From positions 1 to 6,552 of the forward strand of contig JAGAXP010000276.1 in NCBI GenBank assembly GCA_017940955.1: DNA of 6,552 nucleotides, given 5' to 3'. Of this stretch, positions 1 to 6,362 are shown piece after piece; within the stretch, counting starts at the first letter, position 1; every line of letters begins with the position of its first letter. Origin of the DNA: Oribacterium sp. (GTDB lineage: Bacteria; Bacillota_A; Clostridia; Lachnospirales; Lachnospiraceae). Under the pieces are notes generated by a model. That model had not been told where the DNA came from, did no database searches, and saw nothing but the letters and a program-made list of their open reading frames with translations. A program made the position numbers and the translations under genes.

Positions 1-141
1 CTCTGTCTTTGCATGCTCAAGAGACTGCTTATATTTCTCTATCTCTTCTCTTGAGAGTTTCTCATTGCGTTCCTTTGAAACCTCGTCCTTCTGAAAAAAA
101 TGTAGTGTCTGACATATACATGCCGCCTGTACCCTTTTCAT
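1..141 (-). CDS. Small hypothetical protein, partial (C-terminus beyond window)
   Basis: An open frame of 47 codons runs from an ATG at 141 to the left window edge without a stop. The protein begins MKRVQAACICQTLHFF and continues with a charged helical stretch containing SREEIEKYKQSLEHAKTE. A ribosome binding site GAGAGG (149-154) lies 7 nt upstream of the ATG. A good promoter and a hairpin leader precede it. The N-terminus resembles small conserved proteins I recall from clostridial accessory and conjugative regions, but I cannot name a family or function. It is transcribed in the same direction as the upstream genes but has its own promoter, so it probably begins a separate unit. The overlapping plus-strand frame is antisense and has no start signals. 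The call rests on start signals and composition, because most of the protein is outside the window. Confidence 0.65.
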   Translation of the reverse strand, partial: MKRVQAACICQTLHFFQKDEVSKERNEKLSREEIEKYKQSLEHAKTE

Positions 142-148
142 TTCTTTT

Positions 149-154
149 CCTCTC
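149..154 (-). promoter_or_regulatory. Ribosome binding site of the left partial gene
   Basis: GAGAGG on the minus strand lies 7 nt before the ATG at 141. It fixes the start of a gene that leaves the window and is otherwise easy to miss. Confidence 0.6.
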
Positions 155-164
155 TTTCAATAAT

Positions 165-215
165 AAAAAACGAGTTGCAAATAAACTGGACTTACGCAGT
201 ATCTGCTACTCGTTT
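165..215 (-). promoter_or_regulatory. Leader hairpin with U-tract, candidate attenuator or terminator
   Basis: On the minus strand AAACGAGT (215-208) pairs perfectly with ACTCGTTT (175-168). After one A/A mismatch, GCAGATA (206-200) pairs with TATTTGC (183-177) with one G-U pair. CTG (199-197) can then pair with CAG (188-186) around a CGTAAGTC loop. The result is an almost continuous 48-nt hairpin. It is followed by a run of six T (170-165, the last stem bases included) and then ATTATT. This is the architecture of an intrinsic terminator. It sits between a predicted promoter (-10 at 227-222) and the ATG at 141, so it would form the very 5' end of the leader RNA. It could also end read-through from the genes upstream. 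The T-tract is on the minus strand only, which gives the direction. Confidence 0.6.
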
Positions 216-221
216 GTAATG

Positions 222-251
222 ATTTTATCACTATTTTCAGAGAAATTTCAA
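222..251 (-). promoter_or_regulatory. Sigma-70-type promoter with extended -10
   Basis: The minus strand has TTGAAA (251-246, 5/6 to the -35 consensus), an 18-nt spacer and TAAAAT (227-222, 5/6 to the -10 consensus). The -10 is preceded by TGA, giving the extended TGnTAAAAT form. The predicted start of transcription is near 215, exactly where the hairpin leader begins. It would drive the small partial gene at 1-141. The promoter lies just beyond the point where the truncated CMD gene loses similarity, so it belongs to the left module. Confidence 0.6.
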
Positions 252-260
252 AGGATATTT

Positions 261-488
261 TTAACAAAGCTTCATTGAAAACTTCATTTCATGCTTGGCA
301 CAAACAATAATGCCTGATGCCATAAGTGAAACCACTGTAATAATGCATTTGGTTTTAACATCAATCGCTTCCTCATTCCACACTTCACCAAATAATATGT
401 CGTCTGCTTGTGTCAAGTAGGAACTAAAAAATTTTTCTCCGTCTTCAATCATTCTGTCCATTGCTGCCTGTTCAAATCCACCTGACAT
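261..488 (-). pseudogene. Truncated carboxymuconolactone decarboxylase-family gene
   Basis: The 75-codon frame begins MSGGFEQAAMDRMIEDGEKF. Up to about residue 61 it reads like the N-terminal half of small single-domain CMD/AhpD-type proteins (usually about 100-130 aa), with DDILFGEVWNEEAIDVKTKC and a hydrophobic helix ITVVSLMASGII. It then passes into a 14-residue tail, VCAKHEMKFSMKLC, unlike the family, and stops. The expected His-containing helix and the second half of the domain are absent, and I found no continuation in another frame to the left. The start is 4 nt after the stop of the preceding two-domain CMD gene, so the two are probably translationally coupled. I infer loss of the 3' end by recombination near 306. 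A short genuine protein is possible but less likely, because the CMD fold would be incomplete. Confidence 0.72.
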
Positions 489-492
489 TTCC

Positions 493-1272
493 TCACTTCC
501 CTTCCTGTTCTTCTGCGACTTTATTTATTACTGCCAACGCATTTAGCGTTCTAGGGTAGCCAATAAAGGGAATGCAATGCAGTACAACCTGGGTCAGTAC
601 GCTTTTATCATTTCCCATGCGGAAATTCCCTGCCGTATGCCCTGTAAGCTGCGGTTCGCATCCTCCCTGAGCATATATATAACAAAATGTAACAAGCTCT
701 CTGTCTTTAAGCGACAGGCCCTGTCTTGTATAATAGTCACCGAAACAGTTCTCTGCGAGCCAGTAGTTGACCTGTCCGCCTTTCCAGAACTCTTTCATGC
801 CATCACCAAAGATTTCAACCTGAGCCTGCGTTCCGGCTACTCTCCGGCTTCTCATATCACTGCCATCATCTTCAGCTGCAATATCTGTAGTAGCTCTTGG
901 CTCATCCGACAGCTTTACATTCAGTTTTTCAAAGGTATTGTTAGTTGCCTTGATAAAAGGATACACACGTCCTATTCCCAAATAATCCACTGCCTGATAT
1001 ACGATTTCTTTTATCTCAACAGGTGTGACACCGTAATTTAATGCTGCTTCCACCATTTTCCCGTATTCATCAATGCCCTGACAGCCGATAAGCACTGCCA
1101 GTATAGCCATGTGCCTCGTTCTGTCCCCGATAGGCTCCCACCCATCAGGGACTTTCATAGAAGGTACCTCGCCAAAGGCAAAATGCTGGAACCGTTCTAC
1201 AAATTCTCTGTCGGAATCCATAAACTCCCGAAGATCTCCTTGCTGCATTTTCTCACAATACTCTCGGTGCAT
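493..1272 (-). CDS. Two-domain carboxymuconolactone decarboxylase-family protein
   Basis: This 259-residue cytoplasmic protein has two CMD-like (PF02627-type) helical repeats, at about residues 30-115 and 150-252. Domain 2 has DRELVTF, then GGCEPQLTGH with C205 and H212, and the closing GYPRTLNALAVIN. Domain 1 has a matching layout (LIGCQGIDEYG, then ALNYGVTPVEIKEIVYQAV), but the position aligned to H212 is G71, so only domain 2 seems equipped for catalysis. No CxxC is present, which argues against AhpD-type peroxidase activity. Family members include gamma-carboxymuconolactone decarboxylases and many uncharacterised oxidoreductase-associated proteins, so the substrate is unknown. The ATG at 1272 is preferred because GGAGGA (1281-1286) lies 8 nt upstream. 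A GTG at 1305 would overlap the end of Rec3 and lacks comparable support. The gene follows Rec3 by 19 nt with no terminator, so it is probably in the recombinase transcript. Confidence 0.9.
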   Translation of the reverse strand: MHREYCEKMQQGDLREFMDSDREFVERFQHFAFGEVPSMKVPDGWEPIGDRTRHMAILAVLIGCQGIDEYGKMVEAALNYGVTPVEIKEIVYQAVDYLGIGRVYPFIKATNNTFEKLNVKLSDEPRATTDIAAEDDGSDMRSRRVAGTQAQVEIFGDGMKEFWKGGQVNYWLAENCFGDYYTRQGLSLKDRELVTFCYIYAQGGCEPQLTGHTAGNFRMGNDKSVLTQVVLHCIPFIGYPRTLNALAVINKVAEEQEGK

Positions 1273-1280
1273 CTGATCTT

Positions 1281-1286
1281 TCCTCC
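1281..1286 (-). promoter_or_regulatory. Ribosome binding site deciding the CMD start
   Basis: GGAGGA on the minus strand lies 8 nt before the ATG at 1272, inside the short gap after the Rec3 stop. It favours that ATG over the in-frame GTG 33 nt upstream. Confidence 0.75.
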
Positions 1287-1291
1287 GTTCT

Positions 1292-2869
1292 TTATTGATT
1301 AACACTCTCTTCTAACATGTCTGTAAATCTCCAGATGATTTCTATTCTGTCATCCGGGAATATCATAACCTTCTTTATAAAAACTTGTGCCATTTCGGTC
1401 GTAAGGCTATCACAGTCTCGAAAACATTCATACAATGAATTAAGCTTTGTATGCTCATACTCTGCCACATCCTGTTCCTGATACTGCTCATTTTCCAGGC
1501 TGTTCAGCTTATCATCTAATTCCTGCCGTTTCTTTAGATACTCTTCCTTGTTGATCAGCCCGGCACTGTACGACTCATAAACTTGAAACTTCTGTTTCTT
1601 CAAAAGTTCCCTATTCTTATATGTATCGACCACCGAAGCATTCTTTTTTAGATTATCACACCTAACTTTTGAGATATGCGATTCTGAATGAGAGTCTTTT
1701 GCCTCCGCTAACGAAATCATATTTCTGATTTCCTTAAACACCGTCTCTTCAAGTCTCTTCTCTGAAAGTATCCCAGCTTTATACTCCCATCCTTCATCGC
1801 CAAGTTTTGCGCCACGACAATACATTCTCTCGTATTTTCGATTTCTTGCCATGGTTCTTCCGCAAATGCCGCAAAACACAAGTCCCTTAAGCGGATAATC
1901 CTGTTCGGTATAGACTTTGCGGTCCTTCTTTTTTCGGCTTGCTATTATTGTTTGCACCTGCTCATACTCTTCCTCTGAGATTATAGCAGGATGCATATCC
2001 TTAACAACAATCCAGTCCTCTCTATTTCTTTTTACAAGTGTTTGTGAGCATGGTGCTTTTACCCTCTTAATACCACCTACAGAGGCTCCGGTATAACTAA
2101 GCCTTTCCAATATAGCCATCACCATAGAGTATGACCAGAAGTCCGCACCGCCGCTTTTCTTAAATCTACCTTCATACCCTTCATCCTTTTTATGCTGTGA
2201 AGGTGTCGGTATATGCTCTTCATTCAGCTTTTTCACTATATCCGATACAGTTTCTCCAATCAGGAACGCATCAAATATTTTTCTGACTATTGGCGCAGTT
2301 TCAGGATCAATTATATCAAATCCAAGCCTATTGGGATCAGGCATATATCCATAAGCAGGCCTTCCACCGGCTCTTCTACCTTTTTTTCGGCTCTGTTCCT
2401 TGCCACTCATCATTTTTACTGATAAGTCCCTGCTATAAGCGGCATATACAATGGAACGCATAACCACGTCCAATCCTCCGGTTGTTCCTTTATAATCGTC
2501 ACTGTCATATCCATCATTTATGGATATGTACCTGACATGAAGAAATGGAAACAGGCATTCAAGATAGTCACCCATTTCTATGTAATCCCTCGCAAAACGG
2601 CTAAAATCCTTTGTAATGCACAGATTATACTGTCCGGTCTTGATCATAGCTATCATTCTTTGAAATGCAGGACGATCCGTATTGGTTCCGCTGAATCCGT
2701 CGTCAACAAATTCAGTGCGGGGATAACCGGACAATGTCGGGTGCGTATCCAGAAAATGATGGATCAGCATCCTCTGATGGATAATACTGTTGCTTTCATC
2801 CCTGCTTTTTCCGGTCTCCTCATCTGCCATAGACAGACGGATGTATATTGCAATTCTTACATCATTCAT
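1292..2869 (-). CDS. Large serine recombinase, Rec3 (degenerate zinc ribbon)
   Basis: This 525-residue site-specific recombinase is the third of the triplet. The resolvase catalytic domain (about 4-155) has YIRLSMAD with catalytic S13 and R11, DDGFSGTNTDRP, and KDFSRFARDYIEMG with R91 and R94, a variant of the usual DLSRFSRN. The recombinase DNA-binding domain (about 170-275) starts at RPAYGYMPDP and includes WSYSMVMAILERLSYTG. The zinc ribbon has C333 and C336 (CGIC) and C351, but no fourth cysteine follows; WEYKAGILSE takes its place. A charged coiled-coil stretch spans about 405-470. A C-terminal motif near 495-515 (FIKKVMIFPDDRIEIIWRF) matches those of Rec1 and Rec2. Its ATG overlaps the Rec2 stop in ATGA, indicating translational coupling, with GGTGGAG about 10 nt upstream. 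The active site looks intact. The zinc ribbon loss may alter DNA contacts or indicate a partner role. Confidence 0.95.
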   Translation of the reverse strand: MNDVRIAIYIRLSMADEETGKSRDESNSIIHQRMLIHHFLDTHPTLSGYPRTEFVDDGFSGTNTDRPAFQRMIAMIKTGQYNLCITKDFSRFARDYIEMGDYLECLFPFLHVRYISINDGYDSDDYKGTTGGLDVVMRSIVYAAYSRDLSVKMMSGKEQSRKKGRRAGGRPAYGYMPDPNRLGFDIIDPETAPIVRKIFDAFLIGETVSDIVKKLNEEHIPTPSQHKKDEGYEGRFKKSGGADFWSYSMVMAILERLSYTGASVGGIKRVKAPCSQTLVKRNREDWIVVKDMHPAIISEEEYEQVQTIIASRKKKDRKVYTEQDYPLKGLVFCGICGRTMARNRKYERMYCRGAKLGDEGWEYKAGILSEKRLEETVFKEIRNMISLAEAKDSHSESHISKVRCDNLKKNASVVDTYKNRELLKKQKFQVYESYSAGLINKEEYLKKRQELDDKLNSLENEQYQEQDVAEYEHTKLNSLYECFRDCDSLTTEMAQVFIKKVMIFPDDRIEIIWRFTDMLEESVNQ

Positions 2870-4542
2870 GACTTATTCTCCACCTGCCTTATATAGTTTC
2901 CGGTCATTTCATAGACATCCTGATATTTCATCACTACTTCTATGCTACCGCCATCATAAACTCTAATCTGATCCACAACAGCATCAACCAGTGCCTGAGA
3001 TAGCTTTTTGGCATTTCTTACGCTTTTCATAAGTGTGATCCATTTATTCTCTGTTGAAAAAGCTTCCTGAAGATCATTAAGCTTTATGGAAAGCTTCTCA
3101 TAACTCATTTCAATGCTTTCATATTCGCTTTCATACTGCTGTTTTGCGAAAGCGTATTCCGCCCCATCAAGAATGCCTTCCACATAATCTTCATACAGCC
3201 TTGTTCTTTTATCCTGTATCCTGCGTAGCTTCTGCTTTGCACTTCTTAACTGATTTTCAAGACACGTCTTTAATCCTTTGTCGCTACCTTTTTTCCTGGC
3301 AATCCTTATCAGTTTCTCGTAATCCAAAGCAGTTTTGACCTGCAATCTGATTGCTTCAAACACCTTTTTCTCTATGACCGTTTGCATTATGTAGTGTGGT
3401 GTACATCCAAGATATTTCCGGGCTTGATTTGAACCGCAATGATATTCGCCATACCAGCGGTCTTCATAACCGGTTGTCCTATGCCTGGAATAATACATTT
3501 TATAACCGCAATCTGCACATACTATTTTGGCCTGAAACAGATTTACCAGCTTTTTTCTTATTGCCGAATTATTCTTCATTCTTTCAGCCTTATCTTCGGC
3601 GGCTCTTTGTAATATCTGCTTTACTGATTCAAAATCTCCGGGCGAAATAATGGCTTCATGGGCATTCTCAACCACATACCACTCGCTTTCCGGAACCTTG
3701 TACTGCTCAAGCCCCTTATAAAGCTCCGACTTACGGCACCCATATACCTTATTACCCATATATACCGGATTCGATAATATCCCATTGATCGTAGCAGTTG
3801 ACCACGAAGGGACATCTTTCCCACGGATCTGATAATAAGTTTTGACTCCTTTTTCTTCCAGTTTTTCTGATATTTCCTTATATGTAAGCCCCTCTATTTT
3901 CCATCTGAAAATGTCTCTGACATTCTCTGCCTGCTCATCATCCGGAACAATGTTTGTATGCTCATCATTCCATCGATACCCATATGGAACCAGCCTCCAT
4001 GAAAAAGTCCCTTCTTTCTTCTGCACATCATATACTGCGTGAATCTTTCTTGAGATATCCTTTGCATAAAGGTCATTTATAAGGCTTTGAAGCGGAACCA
4101 TCAGACTGTCATTACTGCCATCAGTTCTTAAAGTATCAAACTGCTCTTTCACAGAAATAAATCTCACATCCAGCCTTGGAAAAATCCTTTCCAGATAAGT
4201 GCCTGTTTCAATATAGTTTCTTGAAAAACGGGAAAGATCACGTACAACGATTGCCCTGATTTTGCCTGTCCGGACTGCATCCATCATTTCATCGAACGAA
4301 GGGCGGTTCATATTAGTCCCCGTCCATCCATTGTCCTGATAGACCTTCACAAGCTGAAGATCCGGCATATCCCTAATATATTCCTTGCAGACATCTATCT
4401 GGTTCTCAATAGCTGCTCCATCGTCATCCTTGCCGCTGTTCTCCACGGACAGCCTCGCATATATGGCTGTCGGGAAGATATCCGTATTCTGCACGGCAAT
4501 GACGGGCATCGTATCATTATTTCTTCTGCTTTTTCTACCCAT
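2866..4542 (-). CDS. Large serine recombinase, Rec2
   Basis: This is a 558-residue site-specific recombinase. The resolvase catalytic domain (about 24-168) shows IYARLSVE with catalytic S32 and R30, NGWTGTNMNRPSF, and RDLSRFSRNYIETG with R105 and R108. The recombinase domain (about 185-290) starts near VPYGYRW and includes WSTATINGILSNPVYMG. The zinc ribbon has C342 and C345 (CADC), then C369 and C380. A long coiled coil lies at about 425-500, and the C-terminal domain contains LVDAVVDQIRVYDGGSIEVV. It is preceded by a basic extension of about 20 residues (MGRKSRRNNDTMPV) that Rec1 and Rec3 lack. The ATG at 4542 is chosen because AGGAGG (4549-4554) lies 6 nt upstream. An in-frame start at 4623 would overlap Rec1 by 71 nt without such support. 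The gene begins 10 nt after the Rec1 stop and ends within the Rec3 start codon. Confidence 0.95.
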   Translation of the reverse strand: MGRKSRRNNDTMPVIAVQNTDIFPTAIYARLSVENSGKDDDGAAIENQIDVCKEYIRDMPDLQLVKVYQDNGWTGTNMNRPSFDEMMDAVRTGKIRAIVVRDLSRFSRNYIETGTYLERIFPRLDVRFISVKEQFDTLRTDGSNDSLMVPLQSLINDLYAKDISRKIHAVYDVQKKEGTFSWRLVPYGYRWNDEHTNIVPDDEQAENVRDIFRWKIEGLTYKEISEKLEEKGVKTYYQIRGKDVPSWSTATINGILSNPVYMGNKVYGCRKSELYKGLEQYKVPESEWYVVENAHEAIISPGDFESVKQILQRAAEDKAERMKNNSAIRKKLVNLFQAKIVCADCGYKMYYSRHRTTGYEDRWYGEYHCGSNQARKYLGCTPHYIMQTVIEKKVFEAIRLQVKTALDYEKLIRIARKKGSDKGLKTCLENQLRSAKQKLRRIQDKRTRLYEDYVEGILDGAEYAFAKQQYESEYESIEMSYEKLSIKLNDLQEAFSTENKWITLMKSVRNAKKLSQALVDAVVDQIRVYDGGSIEVVMKYQDVYEMTGNYIRQVENKS

Positions 4543-4548
4543 GCCGCA

Positions 4549-4554
4549 CCTCCT
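4549..4554 (-). promoter_or_regulatory. Ribosome binding site deciding the Rec2 start
   Basis: A perfect AGGAGG on the minus strand ends 6 nt before the ATG at 4542 and overlaps the end of the Rec1 stop codon (4555-4553). Termination on Rec1 and initiation on Rec2 therefore take place at nearly the same spot. Confidence 0.85.
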
Positions 4555-6184
4555 ACTGAGCCAGCGGAAGAAGATCCGCATTCTTTCCAATAAATTCAGT
4601 AGCCCGGCGGTACTCATCCCCATACTTGAAGGAAACCTCTACCACGTGTTTCTCATAGATAAAAACCTTATCCACAAGAGCCATAAGAGCACGTCTTGTA
4701 AGCGCATCTATTCCCTCATATCTGCGGAAAAGTGTCACCCACGCCCTTTCCGTATCTCCCGATACAGAAGCATCCTTCTTCTCCCTGCGCACACGCTCCA
4801 ATGTAGCATTCTTTTCATCAAGCATTGCTGTGTACTGGTTACGGAAGTCCGCATATTCCTTCTTGGTTATTACTCCGTCAGAAAGATCCTCATAAATCCG
4901 AAGCTTCATCCTGCGGCATCTTTCTATCTCTTCCTCAAGCTTCGTTATCTGCATTTCGTAGTTGAACACCACGCGATTAGCTGAGGGAAGCCTTTCTATA
5001 TATTCAAGTGACTCCGTAAGGTCAAGCACATCGGACACATGATCCTTCACCGCATTTGTAACAGCTGCCTCGACCTCTTTCACGCTTACGCTATGTGCCG
5101 TACACCCTTCATGCCGCTTATTGGAAGAGCAGACATAGTAGTAATAACGCTTCTTGCCACTCGGAACCATCTTCCTTATCATTGGCTGCCCACAGTCAGC
5201 ACAATAGAGAAAGCCTGAAAACAGGTTATCCTCCGTATCTGCCCCGGTTGTACGCATATCACGCCCCAGCATGACCTTTACTGACATAAAATCATCATAT
5301 GTGACCAGAGCTTCATGGGCATCCTCGACCCTTATCCACTCATCCTCTTCTTTGGCCTGCACGGTATGAACCTTGTAATTGGGTGTTCCACGCTTGCCCT
5401 GGGCAAGCACACCGATATATACCTCATTGGTAAGTATCCGCTTTACAGCCTTATAAGACCATTTGGCAGTACCTCCTGTACGGAAAGCCGTGTCATAATG
5501 CACCCCAGCTGAAATCTTATATTCCATGGGAGAAAGCACTCCCAGCTCATTCAGCCTGTCCGCTATCCTGCAGATGCTTGTTCCATCCTTATACATGGAA
5601 AATATCTGCCTAACGATATCCCCGGCATATTCATCCACAATCAGCCTGTTCTTATCCTTCGGATCCTTCATATATCCATAGGGAGCATAAGCGCCCACAT
5701 ACTCGCCCTTGCGACGCTTCACATCAAGGTTTGTCCGTATTTTCACGGATATATCCTTGCAATAGGTGTCATTTATGAGGTTCTTGAATGGGATGATAAA
5801 GGAATCCGACGAGGGATCTCCGGTCAGGGTATCATATCCGTCATTGATTGCGATAAAACGAATGCCAAGCGCCGGGAATATCTTCTCCAGATACCTACCG
5901 CCTTCGATGTAATTCCTTGAAAATCGGCTAAGATCCTTGCAGACAATGGCATCAATACGTTTTTCCCGTACTGCTTCCTCCATCCGTCTGAAATCAGGTC
6001 TGTTGAAGTCAACTCCGCTGTATCCGTCATCAACGAATGTCTCAACCAGTTCAAGGTCGCTGTGCTTTGCGATGTACTCCTCGCACATGGACTTCTGGCT
6101 TACTATGCTGTTACTCTCTGCCTTGTCTCCATCGTCTTTGGACAACCTTGCATAGATGGCTGTCCGGTAAACTTTTTCAGACAT
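4553..6184 (-). CDS. Large serine recombinase, Rec1
   Basis: This 543-residue recombinase, first in the operon, would cut and rejoin attachment-site DNA through a covalent phosphoserine link. The resolvase catalytic domain (about 5-150) has IYARLSKDD with catalytic S15 and R13, DDGYSGVDFNRPDF, and KDLSRFSRNYIEGG with R87 and R90. The recombinase domain (about 165-275) runs from APYGYMKDP to WSYKAVKRILTNEVYIG. The zinc ribbon has C328 and C331 (CADC), then C352 and C361. A coiled coil spans about 405-470, followed by a C-terminal domain with LVDKVFIYEKHVVEVSF. The length and domain order are typical of TnpX/TndX-like transposon and ICE recombinases. The ATG at 6184 has GGAGGT (6191-6196) 6 nt upstream. 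By eye the gene seems richer in G+C than Rec2 and Rec3. Its partners are the two recombinases directly downstream. Confidence 0.97.
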   Translation of the reverse strand: MSEKVYRTAIYARLSKDDGDKAESNSIVSQKSMCEEYIAKHSDLELVETFVDDGYSGVDFNRPDFRRMEEAVREKRIDAIVCKDLSRFSRNYIEGGRYLEKIFPALGIRFIAINDGYDTLTGDPSSDSFIIPFKNLINDTYCKDISVKIRTNLDVKRRKGEYVGAYAPYGYMKDPKDKNRLIVDEYAGDIVRQIFSMYKDGTSICRIADRLNELGVLSPMEYKISAGVHYDTAFRTGGTAKWSYKAVKRILTNEVYIGVLAQGKRGTPNYKVHTVQAKEEDEWIRVEDAHEALVTYDDFMSVKVMLGRDMRTTGADTEDNLFSGFLYCADCGQPMIRKMVPSGKKRYYYYVCSSNKRHEGCTAHSVSVKEVEAAVTNAVKDHVSDVLDLTESLEYIERLPSANRVVFNYEMQITKLEEEIERCRRMKLRIYEDLSDGVITKKEYADFRNQYTAMLDEKNATLERVRREKKDASVSGDTERAWVTLFRRYEGIDALTRRALMALVDKVFIYEKHVVEVSFKYGDEYRRATEFIGKNADLLPLAQ

Positions 6185-6190
6185 AAAAAT

Positions 6191-6196
6191 ACCTCC
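6191..6196 (-). promoter_or_regulatory. Ribosome binding site of Rec1
   Basis: GGAGGT on the minus strand lies 6 nt before the ATG at 6184. It is strong, which suggests efficient translation of the first recombinase once transcription is allowed. Confidence 0.85.
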
Positions 6197-6229
6197 GTTT
6201 CTCTGCTGTTTGCTAAAATCTCAAACCAG

Positions 6230-6249
6230 AAAAACCGAGGCGCACGCCT
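6230..6249 (-). terminator. Small G+C-rich hairpin with T-tract in the Rec1 leader
   Basis: On the minus strand AGGC (6249-6246) pairs with GCCT (6241-6238) around GTGC. CGG and five T (6234-6230) follow. An outer AACCG (6282-6278) can pair with CGGTT (6237-6233), enclosing this and a weak CCG/CGG hairpin. It sits between the candidate promoter and the Rec1 ribosome binding site, so it could act as a weak attenuator. The stem is short and the call is tentative. Confidence 0.3.
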
Positions 6250-6317
6250 ACAGGATTCCGCACCAATATATCCGGCACGGTTCTGTAACAATATTCACTA
6301 TTTCTTTGACCACCTTT

Positions 6318-6346
6318 AGGATAACATAACGCAAACCCTTTTTCAA
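6318..6346 (-). promoter_or_regulatory. Candidate promoter of the recombinase operon
   Basis: The minus strand has TTGAAA (6346-6341, 5/6), a 17-nt spacer and TATCCT (6323-6318, 4/6), which would give a leader of about 130 nt before Rec1. A weaker alternative nearer the gene is TTGTTA (6291-6286) with TATATT (6270-6265), but its spacer is only 15 nt. The -35 overlaps the left edge of a perfect 7-bp hairpin at 6345-6362. Confidence 0.35.
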
Positions 6347-6362
6347 TCTGATTTTTCAGATT
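6345..6362. repeat. Perfect 7-bp inverted repeat with 4-nt loop
   Basis: AATCTGA (6345-6351) and TCAGATT (6356-6362) flank TTTT. The dyad overlaps the -35 element of the candidate recombinase promoter and might be an operator. It is too A+T-rich and lacks a clear T-tract to be called a terminator. Confidence 0.4.

Noticed and set aside
9..278. Plus-strand 89-aa frame at the left edge
   Set aside because: It has no ribosome binding site and lies antisense to a better supported small gene, its leader hairpin and promoter.
280..320. Direct repeat between the left junction and the right repeat cluster as attL/attR
   Set aside because: Only a trivial match (CAAACA) was found by eye, too short to support an attachment-site pair.
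577..1041. Plus-strand 154-aa frame
   Set aside because: It lies entirely antisense to the CMD-family gene, whose domain pattern is clear, and its composition is not protein-like.
1273..1305. GTG start of the CMD gene at 1305
   Set aside because: It would overlap the Rec3 stop. The ATG at 1272 has a well placed GGAGGA.
4543..4623. Longer Rec2 start at 4623
   Set aside because: It would overlap Rec1 by 71 nt. A perfect AGGAGG at 4549-4554 supports the ATG at 4542, and the extra residues show no resolvase features.
4385..4984. Plus-strand 199-aa frame spanning the Rec1/Rec2 junction
   Set aside because: It is long but antisense to two well supported recombinases, with no start signals and no recognisable motif.
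1292..6184. Idea that the three recombinases are recent tandem duplicates
   Set aside because: They share motifs and domain order but differ widely in protein sequence, length and zinc-ribbon spacing, with no long DNA-level repeats visible. They are old paralogues.
6103..6291. Minus-strand 62-aa frame overlapping the Rec1 start
   Set aside because: It is out of frame with Rec1, covers the Rec1 leader and ribosome binding site, and shows no family pattern.
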